Source: Olsenella sp. kh2p3 | Lineage (GTDB): Bacteria; Actinomycetota; Coriobacteriia; Coriobacteriales; Atopobiaceae | Assembly: GCA_900119625.1 (NCBI GenBank) | Contig: FPKD01000006.1 | Coordinates: 1 to 64,000 of the forward strand | DNA length: 64,000 nt | Direction: 5' to 3' | Shown here: positions 40,476-48,497 of the stretch, in pieces | Layout of the letters: each line of letters opens with the position of its first letter | Numbering within the stretch: the stretch's first letter is position 1 | Translations under genes and position numbers: made by a program | The notes under the pieces: generated by a model | Seen by the model: the letters and a program-made list of their open reading frames with translations, nothing else | Told to the model about the DNA's origin: nothing | Databases searched by the model: none

Positions 40476-40934
40476 ATGCCTAAGAGTGAACCTGGTGAGA
40501 CCGGCGTGGTGAACGCCGGCCTCTCGCCCGCGTACCGCATGCGCGTTGCATTCGAGGGTAAGGTTGTGGCGCCGTACCGGGATACGTATCGCGGGGAGCT
40601 TGGGCAGGCTCAGGTGGAGCTGCTGGAACTGCTATACATGCGCGGCACCATGCACCAGTATGAGCTGGTAAACGAGCTGCGCACCTCTAAGCAGCACGTT
40701 TCGAAAATGACCTCACGGCTGGAGCAGATGGGCTACGTTGCGAGGAGTGTGGATGACGCTGACGCGCGAGGCCATGTTGTTGCGTTGAGCGATGCTGGCC
40801 GCGTGTACGTTGATCGACACATCGTAGAAGGCTCCAAGCGGGTGCGCGAGTTGTATTCGCACCTAAGCGATGCGGAGCGCAGGGAGCTCGACCAGGCAAT
40901 GCTCACGGTTGCGCGGCTGCTCGAGAAGGCGTAG
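40476..40934 (+). CDS. MarR-family transcriptional regulator
   Basis: The 152-residue protein has a winged helix-turn-helix (QVELLELLYMRGTMHQYELVNELRTSKQHVSKMTSRLEQMGYVARSVDDADARGHVVALSDAG). MarR-type dimerisation helices flank it. The wing contains the DARG motif typical of the family. It begins immediately after the SDR stop. It probably controls its own operon through the AGTCATAT palindrome, with a small molecule related to the SDR substrate as possible inducer (inference). Confidence 0.88.
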   Translation: MPKSEPGETGVVNAGLSPAYRMRVAFEGKVVAPYRDTYRGELGQAQVELLELLYMRGTMHQYELVNELRTSKQHVSKMTSRLEQMGYVARSVDDADARGHVVALSDAGRVYVDRHIVEGSKRVRELYSHLSDAERRELDQAMLTVARLLEKA

Positions 40935-40966
40935 AGGGTGGGCGTGCGTGCGTCGCTCTGCTCAAT

Positions 40967-41060
40967 AACCTCACACGTGTTGTTTCTTATTTTATTATTT
41001 CTGATGCACAACTGGGATTTTCTTGCCATTGATAAAACAAGAAACAACACGTGTGAGGTT
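40967..41060. repeat. 94-bp palindrome with 29-bp arms
   Basis: The left arm (40967-40995) and right arm (41032-41060) are inverted copies with a perfect outer 22 bp (AACCTCACACGTGTTGTTTC plus TT) and one mismatch in the inner part. The loop is about 36 bp. AT-rich interior, no ORF. It could be a strong terminator or a MITE-like element. Confidence 0.75.
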
Positions 41061-41149
41061 CTTTGGCCAAACGGCAAACGGCCATTTCGCCGACGCGCGC
41101 TATACTTCGGTGCGTAAGAAACCCAACGCCCAGAGCAGGGAGGATGCGC

Positions 41150-42547
41150 ATGCAGACCGTGCGAGACGCGCCCGCATATCCCGTGCCGGACTATGGCCTG
41201 CGTGTCCTGCACGCACTCGAGGATGCCGGCTTTGAGGCGTGGGTCGTGGGCGGCTGGGTGCGCGACGCGCTTCTCGGTGCTCCCATGCACGACATCGACG
41301 TGACGACCTCCGCGCCCTGGCAGGAGACGGAGCGCGTGCTTCGCGCTGCCGGCATCGAGGTGCACGAGACGGGCACGGCCCACGGCACCGTGACTGCCGT
41401 TATTGATGGGCAGCCTGTTGAGGTGACCACCTATCGGGTTGAGGGCACCTACTCAGACCGCCGCCACCCAGATGAAGTGCGCTATGTTCGCGACGTGCGA
41501 GAAGACCTGGCCCGTCGCGACTTCACGGTGAATGCCATGGCCTACCACCCGGATCGCGGGCTTCTCGACCTCTTTGGCGGACGAGAAGACCTTGCGCGCA
41601 GCGTGGTACGCGCGGTGGGGGATCCGTACCGGCGCTTCGAGGAGGACGCGCTGCGGGTGCTTCGCGCCGTGCGCTTTGCCTGCAGGCTGGGGTTTGAAGT
41701 CGAGCCGCGCACCCAGGCGGCGCTCGTGGCATGCGCCCCGGAGCTCGACGACATTGCGCGCGAGCGCGTGGGGCAGGAGATGAACGGCGTCGTTGCCTCC
41801 GGGCGCGTCTCATGGGCGCTGCGAAACGAGTTTGACGTGCTCGCCCGTGCCGTGCCAGCGCTCATGCCCATGCGAGGCCTGAACCAGCGGAGCCCCTACC
41901 ACGCCTACGACCTTCTGGAGCACACCGCTCGCGTGTGTGCCGGCGTCGAGGCGTTTGCCGGTGGCGTTCCCACGCAGGCGCTCAGGTGGGCAGCGCTTCT
42001 CCACGACGCAGGCAAGCCCATGTGCGCATCCGTTGACGAGAATGGCCGCGGGCACTTCCGCGACCACCAGCGTGCGGGTGCGGTCCTCTGTAAGGACGCG
42101 CTTCTCGGTCTGGCTCTGCCGCATGAGGTGGCAGGCCGGGCGGCGGCCCTCGTCCGGTATCATGACCGGCACCTCTCGGCATCTCCCGCGGGCGTGCGGA
42201 GGCTCCTGCGGCGGCTTGACCAGGCTCGGCCCGGTGAGGCCCCCACTCTTGCGTACCAGCTACTCGACCTCCAGCGGGCCGATGCCATCGCAAAGGCTCG
42301 GCCCTATGCGCAGCGCGCGGTGGAGCTGGGCGCTTTCGAGCAGGCGCTCTCTGCGGAGCTTTTACACGGGGCTGCGTTTCGCGTGCGCGACCTTGCCGTT
42401 GGTGGGGGAGACGTGATGCGTGAGTTGGGAATAGCCCCGGGACCTGAGGTGGGCAATGCCCTCTCGGCGCTCCTTGACGACGTGATCTACGGACGAGTTG
42501 AGAACAGCCGAGAAGCCCTTCTCGCCTGGCTGCGTGAGAAAGAGTAG
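41150..42547 (+). CDS. cca: CCA tRNA nucleotidyltransferase
   Basis: The 465-residue class II nucleotidyltransferase adds or repairs the 3' CCA of tRNAs. The N-terminal head shows GFEAWVVGGWVRDALLGAPMHDIDVTTSA with the catalytic DxD, followed by RRDFTVNAMAY and EEDALRVLRAVRFACRLGF. A C-terminal HD domain is present (LLHDAGKP; VRYHDRHL). The ATG at 41150 follows GGGAGG. The tRNA genes just downstream encode CCA themselves, so here it may act mainly in repair. Confidence 0.94.
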   Translation: MQTVRDAPAYPVPDYGLRVLHALEDAGFEAWVVGGWVRDALLGAPMHDIDVTTSAPWQETERVLRAAGIEVHETGTAHGTVTAVIDGQPVEVTTYRVEGTYSDRRHPDEVRYVRDVREDLARRDFTVNAMAYHPDRGLLDLFGGREDLARSVVRAVGDPYRRFEEDALRVLRAVRFACRLGFEVEPRTQAALVACAPELDDIARERVGQEMNGVVASGRVSWALRNEFDVLARAVPALMPMRGLNQRSPYHAYDLLEHTARVCAGVEAFAGGVPTQALRWAALLHDAGKPMCASVDENGRGHFRDHQRAGAVLCKDALLGLALPHEVAGRAAALVRYHDRHLSASPAGVRRLLRRLDQARPGEAPTLAYQLLDLQRADAIAKARPYAQRAVELGAFEQALSAELLHGAAFRVRDLAVGGGDVMRELGIAPGPEVGNALSALLDDVIYGRVENSREALLAWLREKE

Positions 42548-42575
42548 GCTGTCGAAAAAAAGTTTGAATTGAGGG

Positions 42576-42604
42576 TTGCAATACCGTGAGGTATGCCGTA
42601 AAGT
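42576..42604 (+). promoter_or_regulatory. promoter of the tRNA-Gln/tRNA-Glu unit
   Basis: TTGCAA, a 17-bp spacer and TAAAGT, 34 bp before the tRNA-Gln gene. Confidence 0.6.
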
Positions 42605-42637
42605 ATCTTCTCGCGTTGAGACAGGACAGACATTAAT

Positions 42638-42711
42638 TGGGATGTCGTCTAGCGGTAGGACAGCGGATTCTGGTTCCGTCAACGGGAGTTCGATTCTCTC
42701 CATCCCAGCCA
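42638..42711 (+). tRNA. tRNA-Gln (CUG)
   Basis: Complete cloverleaf: acceptor TGGGATG/CATCCCA, anticodon stem GCGGA/TCCGT with loop TTCTGGT (anticodon CTG), T-loop TTCGATT, discriminator G and encoded CCA. U1-A72 and G73 are glutamine identity features. It provides the intact counterpart of the interrupted gene at 24528/25900. Confidence 0.95.
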
Positions 42712-42732
42712 CTGTCCCCGACAACCGAATAT

Positions 42733-42809
42733 GGCCCGTTCGTCTAGCGGCCTAGGACGCCGCCCTCTCAAGGCGGAGATCAGCAGTTCGAATCTGCTAC
42801 GGGCTACCA
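42733..42809 (+). tRNA. tRNA-Glu (CUC)
   Basis: Acceptor GGCCCGT/ACGGGCT (first pair G-U), anticodon stem CCGCC/GGCGG with loop CTCTCAA (anticodon CTC), T-loop TTCGAAT, discriminator A and encoded CCA. It follows tRNA-Gln by 21 bp and is followed by a terminator. Confidence 0.95.
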
Positions 42810-42815
42810 AAAGGT

Positions 42816-42849
42816 CACAGGTCATCGGCTATGCCGGTGGCCTGTTTTT
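42816..42849 (+). terminator. terminator after tRNA-Glu
   Basis: ACAGGTCATCGGC and GCCGGTGGCCTGT pair over 13 positions (with two G-U) around a TAT loop, followed by TTTT. Confidence 0.88.
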
Positions 42850-42948
42850 GTGTGTGACTATGCTGGTGGGTTATCGTTGCTGAGGGGGGTGTGGGCGCCG
42901 TAGGGCGCGTTTCCGCAGCAGCCCCCCGCCGGCATGCCGCCCCAGCCC

Positions 42949-44562
42949 TTACGCGCACGCGCCGCAGCCAGGGCATCCCCCGCGCGCCGTGGGCGTGGCG
43001 GCAAGGCCGCCTTCGGCCGTCTCGCGCAGCGCGGGCGGAAGCGCAGCCCCAACGGTCGCCATCGCGTCGACCACCTCGTCGAACGGGATGGGGCATCCCA
43101 CCCCAGAGAGCGCCAGCTGCGCCGAGCTCATCGCGCAGGCCACGCCCATCGCGTTTCTCACCTGGCAGGGGAACTCCACCATGCCGCCAACGGGGTCGCA
43201 GACCAGCCCCAGCGTGTTCGCTATCGCAAGCGACGCGGCGTCCAGGCACTGCGCGGGCGTGCCGCCGAGAAGTTCGACCAACGCGCTCGCGGCCATGGCG
43301 GAAGCCGTGCCAACCTCCGCCTGGCATCCGCCCTCGGCGCCCGCGACCGTCGCGTTCGTCGAGACGAGGGCCCCCACTGCCGCGGCATTCCACAACGCAC
43401 GCCGAATGGCGGCGTCCTCGGCGCCTGCAGCCTCCGCGCAGGCGAGAAGCGCCCCCGGAACTACCCCGGAGCTCCCGGCGGTTGGCGCCGCCACAATGAC
43501 GCCCATCGTGGCCGAGCGCTCAAGCGTTGCCATCGCAAATGCCGTTGCCCGAGTGAGTGCCGTCCCCATGAGCGCTCCTGCCAGGTTGCTTGCGCCCCCG
43601 CACGGCGCGCTGCCGCCCTCCGCGACCCGAGCCGCCTGTCCGCCGAGAAGACCTCCGAGCGAGGTCTTTGGTTTCGTGAGCGCCTCGGTCGTCTCGCTGC
43701 GCATGACCTCGAGCACGCGCGCCATGGCAGCATCGGAGGACGCCGGGCCGTCGGAATCTCCTGCCAGCTCAGCCTCGCGCGCTCGCATGAGCTCGCCGAT
43801 GGAGAGCCGCCGCGCCCCGCAGGCGGCTAGCAGCTGAGACCCGCTCGCAAAGGAGAGCCCCGGCTCCACGGGCGCGCCCGCGCCGACCGCGCCGGGGACG
43901 TTGACCTGCGAGGCGAACTCCACGTTCTCCGTGTCGCCGAGAAGCTCGAGGAGGCGTGCCCCAACCGGCTCGTCCACCTCGAAGACCGTGTACGCCCTGC
44001 CGCCGCGCTCCTGCCTGAAGGTGCTCATGGTTGCGATGTTCACGTTTGCGGTCGAGAGCTTTCTCGTGAGCGCCGCAAGCACGCCTGGCAGGTCGCGGTG
44101 CTCGACGAAGATCGTGGGCATGTCGCCCGCGATGCTCACGGGCACCCCCTCGATGCTGCTCACGCGAACGCGACCGCCGCCCAGCGACTCGCCTGTGACG
44201 GAGATGGACGCACCGCCCTCGCATGTCATGCGAATCTCGACGGTATTGGGATGCAGTCCCTCGTCCCTTCCGCCCTCGGTGATGGAAAAGCCCAGGCCCG
44301 CATCGCGGGCAAGCTCGAAGGAGCGTCGCACGCGGATGTCGGCCGGCCCGAGCCCCAGCATGCCCGCGACGAGCGCGCGGTCGGTTCCGTGGCCCACGTG
44401 CGTGCGCGAGAAGGAGTTGTACAGCACGAAGTCAACGTGCTCGATGGGCGCCGGCGCAAGCGAGCGCGCCACCAGCGCAATTCTCAGCGCGCCTGCGGTG
44501 TGCGAGGAGGACGGACCTACCATGATGGGGCCGAGAACCTCGAACGCTGACATCGTGACCAT
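42949..44562 (-). CDS. sdaA: L-serine dehydratase, iron-sulfur dependent, single chain
   Basis: The enzyme deaminates L-serine to pyruvate and ammonia using a [4Fe-4S] cluster. The 537 residues fuse both halves found separately in Bacillus. The beta part opens with FEVLGPIMVGPSSSHTAGALR and includes an ACT-like region (VLAALTRKLSTANVNIATMSTFR). The alpha part carries the cluster cysteines in SAPCGGASNLAG, CDPVGGMVEFPCQVRNA and the C-terminal GGCPGCGACA. The ATG at 44562 follows GAGAGGAG. Longer upstream frames are chance extensions. Serine is a common energy source for such anaerobes. Confidence 0.93.
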   Translation of the reverse strand: MVTMSAFEVLGPIMVGPSSSHTAGALRIALVARSLAPAPIEHVDFVLYNSFSRTHVGHGTDRALVAGMLGLGPADIRVRRSFELARDAGLGFSITEGGRDEGLHPNTVEIRMTCEGGASISVTGESLGGGRVRVSSIEGVPVSIAGDMPTIFVEHRDLPGVLAALTRKLSTANVNIATMSTFRQERGGRAYTVFEVDEPVGARLLELLGDTENVEFASQVNVPGAVGAGAPVEPGLSFASGSQLLAACGARRLSIGELMRAREAELAGDSDGPASSDAAMARVLEVMRSETTEALTKPKTSLGGLLGGQAARVAEGGSAPCGGASNLAGALMGTALTRATAFAMATLERSATMGVIVAAPTAGSSGVVPGALLACAEAAGAEDAAIRRALWNAAAVGALVSTNATVAGAEGGCQAEVGTASAMAASALVELLGGTPAQCLDAASLAIANTLGLVCDPVGGMVEFPCQVRNAMGVACAMSSAQLALSGVGCPIPFDEVVDAMATVGAALPPALRETAEGGLAATPTARGGCPGCGACA

Positions 44563-44643
44563 CGTCGCTCCTCTCGTCTCACTGCCTTCTCGCCCAAGCG
44601 CCGGCATCGGGTGGCGCGCTTCGCAGCTGCCGGCGATAAAGCC

Positions 44644-44678
44644 GCGCGCCCGGGGCGAGCCTTCGCTCCCGGGCGCGC
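44644..44678 (-). terminator. strong hairpin after gltX
   Basis: GCGCGCCCGGG/CCCGGGCGCGC extended by GCGA/TCGC gives about 16 bp with a four-base loop, just after the gltX stop on the minus strand. The following T-run is weak. Confidence 0.6.
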
Positions 44679-44683
44679 CGGTC

Positions 44684-46177
44684 CTACTCTGCCGCGATTC
44701 CTTCCGCGCACCTGAGCCGCGCGAGCGTGCAACTACGCCCGAGCAGCTCGAGCGACTCGCCGAGCGGCGGCGACACCTGGTTGCCGCAGGCGGCGACGCG
44801 AACGGCGCCAAAGAACTTGCGCTTGGAGGCGCCGAGCCTTTCCGGCAGCGCCTCGAGGGCGGCGTTGATGGCCTCGGCGTGCCACGCGCCATCGTCGAGC
44901 GCCTCGAGGGCTTCGACGGCTGCGGTCACAAACCCGCGCGCGCCTGCCTTGGCCAGGTTCTTCTCGACGGACTTCTCGTCCAGCTCGACCTCGTCGCCCT
45001 CGTAGAGGAAGCGCGCCTTGCCAACCACGTCCGGCGCCACGACGGTGCGGGGCTTCAAGATGGAGGAGAGCAGGTCGTACCAGGCGTCGTCGTGCGCAAG
45101 GGCGCCCTCGGCGGCCTCCAGCCCCGCGGAGCGAAGCTCGGGAACAAGCACGCGCTCGGAGAACTCGCGGTCGCTCATGGCCAGGTAGTAGGCCTGGTTG
45201 ATGGCGTCGAGCTTCTTGGGGTCAAAGGTCGAGGGGTTCTTCGAGACGTGGTCGAGCGAGAACTCGCGCGCCAGCACGTCGCGGGGCACGATGGTGGTCT
45301 CGCCGTCGAGCGACCAGCCGAGAAGCGCGAGGTAGTTCACGAAGGCGTCGGAGAGGTACCCGGCGTCGCGGTACTCCTCGACCGAGGTCGCGCCGTGGCG
45401 CTTGGAGAGCTTCTTGCCGTCCGGCCCCAGGATCATCGAGATGTGCGCAAAGGTGGGCACAGGGGCGCCCAGGGCCTCGTAGACCATGATCTGGCGCGGG
45501 GTGTTGGAGAGGTGGTCGTCGCCGCGGATCACGTGCGTGATGCCCATCATGGCGTCGTCCACCACGGTGGCGAAGTTGTAGGTGGGGGTGCCGTCAGAGC
45601 GGAAGATGATGAAGTCGTCCAGCTCGCGGGCGTTGAAGGTCACGTCGCCGTGGACCGCGTCGTGCACCACCACGTCGCCGCGGTCGAGAGGGACCTTGAT
45701 GCGCAGGGTGTAGGGCTCGCCCGCGTCGATGCGGCGCCTGGCCTCGGCGGGGTCGATGTCGCGGCAGGTGCGCTGGTAGCCCTGGAAGGGGTCGTGGCGC
45801 GCCTCGGCGGCAGCCTTGTCGGCCGCGAGCTTCTCAGGCGTGCAGAAGCACGGGTAGGCCTTGCCCTCGTCCCACAGGCGCTGCGCCGCGTCGCGGTAGA
45901 GCTGCATGCGGTCGGTCTGGCGGTAGGGACCGTAGTCGCCGCCAACCTCCGGGCCCTCGTCCCAGTCGAGGCCCAGCCAGCGCATGGCACGCAGGATGAT
46001 CTGGGTGTTCTCCTCGGTCGAGCGGGTTGGGTCCGTGTCGTCGATGCGCAGGATGAAGGTGCCGTGGTTCGCGCGGGCAAATGCCCAGTTGTAGATTGCG
46101 GTGCGAGCGCCGCCCACGTGGAGCTTTCCGGTGGGGGAGGGCGCGAAGCGCACGCGCACGTGTCTGTCGTCTGCCAA
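44684..46177 (-). CDS. gltX: glutamyl-tRNA synthetase
   Basis: This class I synthetase charges tRNA-Glu, and perhaps tRNA-Gln for later amidation. The HIGH-type motif is RFAPSPTGKLHVGGARTA near residue 9 and the KMSKS-type motif is KKLSKRHGATSVEEY. The length is 497 residues from a TTG at 46177, which follows GAGAGG and gives the usual short N-terminus. An ATG at 46213 is in frame but lacks a ribosome site. A strong hairpin follows. Confidence 0.94.
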   Translation of the reverse strand: MADDRHVRVRFAPSPTGKLHVGGARTAIYNWAFARANHGTFILRIDDTDPTRSTEENTQIILRAMRWLGLDWDEGPEVGGDYGPYRQTDRMQLYRDAAQRLWDEGKAYPCFCTPEKLAADKAAAEARHDPFQGYQRTCRDIDPAEARRRIDAGEPYTLRIKVPLDRGDVVVHDAVHGDVTFNARELDDFIIFRSDGTPTYNFATVVDDAMMGITHVIRGDDHLSNTPRQIMVYEALGAPVPTFAHISMILGPDGKKLSKRHGATSVEEYRDAGYLSDAFVNYLALLGWSLDGETTIVPRDVLAREFSLDHVSKNPSTFDPKKLDAINQAYYLAMSDREFSERVLVPELRSAGLEAAEGALAHDDAWYDLLSSILKPRTVVAPDVVGKARFLYEGDEVELDEKSVEKNLAKAGARGFVTAAVEALEALDDGAWHAEAINAALEALPERLGASKRKFFGAVRVAACGNQVSPPLGESLELLGRSCTLARLRCAEGIAAE

Positions 46178-46316
46178 GGTGGTGCCTCTCACTAGTCTCT
46201 TGCTGACGTGCATTCAGCGTTCAAGTATAGACGCAGGAGACAAGCGGTGGCCGCGAGGCCGCCGGCAGGCGCCGCGTCGCATCACCGCCGCACTGCCGCC
46301 GCCCGCGCCGTGCTGC

Positions 46317-48497
46317 CTACATGATCTTCGTTGACTCGAGCTTCTCGGCGATCCAGTTGTTGAGACGCACCACCGGCTTGCGCAGCAGCAGACCCAGGAT
46401 GAGCGAGAGCACCACGTAGATGCCCAGGATCGACATCTCGATTGCCCAGGTGAAGCCATAGAACCCGCCAATGCACTCGTGAAGCGCGGCGATGGCGTGC
46501 ACGAAGGGAAGCGTGGGGTAGAAGGTCTGGAACGCCTGGGGCAGCATCTCCACCGGGAAGGTGCCGCCGGAGCCGGCAACCTGGATGACCAGCAGGAACA
46601 CGCAGATCGCCTTGCCCACGTCGCCAAACGAGACCGTGAACGCGTACATGATGTTCACGAATACCACCGAGATGAGGCAGCACGAGGTCACGAACACAAC
46701 CGGATCCGCGCACTGCACGCCCAGGTAGAAGAGGTCACCAAACGAGACGAGAAGCGCCTGGAGGATGCCGAGAAGGTCAAAGAGGAGAAGCCTGCCGAGG
46801 TAGCCGTGACGCGGGCGCGCGTCTGCCTGGGCGAGCTCGGCGTCCGAGACCTGCGCCTTGAGCATGGCGACCAGGACGACGGCGCCGACCCAGAGCGCTA
46901 GCGTGGTGTAGAAGCCCGCCATGGCCGAGCCCGTGTTCGCGATGGGGAAGACGGCAACGCGCTTGAGGCCAACGGGCTGCGCGAGGAAGGCCGCGAGGTC
47001 GGTCGGGTCCGCCGAGAGGATCTGGCGCACCTGCTGGGCGTCGCCGGACTCGAGCGCCGCGGTGAGGCGCGCGGAGAGGTCGTCGAGGTCATCGGCCATG
47101 CCGTTGACCTGCTCGGCGGAGGAGTCAAGCAGGCTCTTCATGTCCGCGAGATTGCCGGAGGTGAGAGAGACCGCCTCGCTCACATCGCTCACGGTACCCT
47201 CAAGCTTGATCGAGACGGTGTTCGCCGCCGTGGAGGCGGAGTCGATGGAGCTGGCGAGGTCCGAGAGCTGCGTTCGCAGGTCGGAGTCAAAGCTGCCACG
47301 CGCGTCCTCGATCTCCTGGGCGTCCTGCTGGATGAGGGCCTTCACGTCCTCGTGGTCCTGCTTGGCGTCGGCAACGCCGTTCTCGAGGTCCGTCGCGGAG
47401 GAGCGCAGGCGCTCCGCCATCGCGCGCTGCGTGGAGATGACGCCCTCCACGCGCGAGATCGTGGGGTCGAGAAGCGATTTCATGTCCTCGGGGAGTAGCT
47501 CCTGGAGCGACTTGAGGCTGTCGTCGAGCTCCTGGTAGGCATCGGCGTGCGCGTCGATGCGCGTCGCGATGTCGCGGAGCTTTGCCGCGCCGTCTGAGGC
47601 GTCGGTCTGCGCGGTGTCAAAGGCGGTATCCACCGCGTCAGAGACCGAGTCAAAGCTCTCCTTGCTGGTGGAGAGCGCCTCGTCTATGGCGGCAGACGCC
47701 GTGTCCACGGAGTCGCCCACCTTGCGCACGCCCTGGGCAGACTCTGCCAGCGCGTTGCGAACGTCCTGAGTAGAGGAGTCGGTCCCCGAGAGCAGGGTCG
47801 AGGAGGAGTCGATGATGGAGCCCGCCGAGGAGAGCAGGCTCGAGTAGACGCCCATGTGCGACGAGACGGTGCGTAGGTCGGTCGAGGCCTGCGAGATGGC
47901 GTCGCTCAGGTTCTGGCTAATGTCCATGAGCTGATCGTCGCTCACGTAGCCAGATATCTCGGAGAGGGCGCCTGCGCCCATCTCGCCCAGACTCTGCGCA
48001 AAGTCGGTCTGGATGCTGTTCTTCACAGAGGTCGCGGCCTTGTCGGTCACGATGGGCGCGATGGCGTTTTCCTTCTGGTTACTGTAGTAGACGATGGTCG
48101 CCTGCTGGATGTCATCCGAGAAGACCGTGAGCATATCTTTGGTGAAGTCCTCGGGAATCACGATGGCCGCGTAGTACTTGCCGCTTCGCACGCCCTCGAC
48201 GGCATCGTCCTCGGTTGTGACCACGTAGCCGATGGTTTTCTTCTGCGAGAGATTTGATGCCACGCGCTCGCCAAGGTTGATCTTCACGGGGATGGCGTCG
48301 CTCTGGTAGCCCTCGTCGCTGTTGGCAACGGCCACTTTGAGGTTGCCGGTGTTGCCGTAGGGGTCCCAGCTTCCAGCGATGTTGAACCAGGCGTAGAGCG
48401 ACGGAATGACCACGAGGCCCACGCACACGATGAGCGAGATGATGTTCTTGGTTGCGTGCTTCACGTCAAGGCAGAAGATGCGCCAAATCTTTCTCAT
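46317..48497 (-). CDS. YhgE/Pip family membrane protein (smaller)
   Basis: The 726-residue protein has an N-terminal transmembrane helix (NIISLIVCVGLVVIPSLYAWFNI), the YhgE/Pip N-terminal domain (YAAIVIPEDFTKDML), and a long external coiled-coil region (about 180-500) rich in Ser, Asp and Ala. A C-terminal ABC-2-like block of five to six helices follows. Relatives include the phage-infection protein Pip and ESX-associated YueB. The ATG overlaps the stop of the upstream paralogue by four bases, so both are cotranslated and may form a heteromer. Transport substrate unknown. Confidence 0.87.
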   Translation of the reverse strand: MRKIWRIFCLDVKHATKNIISLIVCVGLVVIPSLYAWFNIAGSWDPYGNTGNLKVAVANSDEGYQSDAIPVKINLGERVASNLSQKKTIGYVVTTEDDAVEGVRSGKYYAAIVIPEDFTKDMLTVFSDDIQQATIVYYSNQKENAIAPIVTDKAATSVKNSIQTDFAQSLGEMGAGALSEISGYVSDDQLMDISQNLSDAISQASTDLRTVSSHMGVYSSLLSSAGSIIDSSSTLLSGTDSSTQDVRNALAESAQGVRKVGDSVDTASAAIDEALSTSKESFDSVSDAVDTAFDTAQTDASDGAAKLRDIATRIDAHADAYQELDDSLKSLQELLPEDMKSLLDPTISRVEGVISTQRAMAERLRSSATDLENGVADAKQDHEDVKALIQQDAQEIEDARGSFDSDLRTQLSDLASSIDSASTAANTVSIKLEGTVSDVSEAVSLTSGNLADMKSLLDSSAEQVNGMADDLDDLSARLTAALESGDAQQVRQILSADPTDLAAFLAQPVGLKRVAVFPIANTGSAMAGFYTTLALWVGAVVLVAMLKAQVSDAELAQADARPRHGYLGRLLLFDLLGILQALLVSFGDLFYLGVQCADPVVFVTSCCLISVVFVNIMYAFTVSFGDVGKAICVFLLVIQVAGSGGTFPVEMLPQAFQTFYPTLPFVHAIAALHECIGGFYGFTWAIEMSILGIYVVLSLILGLLLRKPVVRLNNWIAEKLESTKIM

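Noticed and set aside
43901..46195. 764-residue open frame on the plus strand
   Set aside because: Antisense to sdaA and gltX, which have full catalytic motifs. It is a shadow of codon bias.
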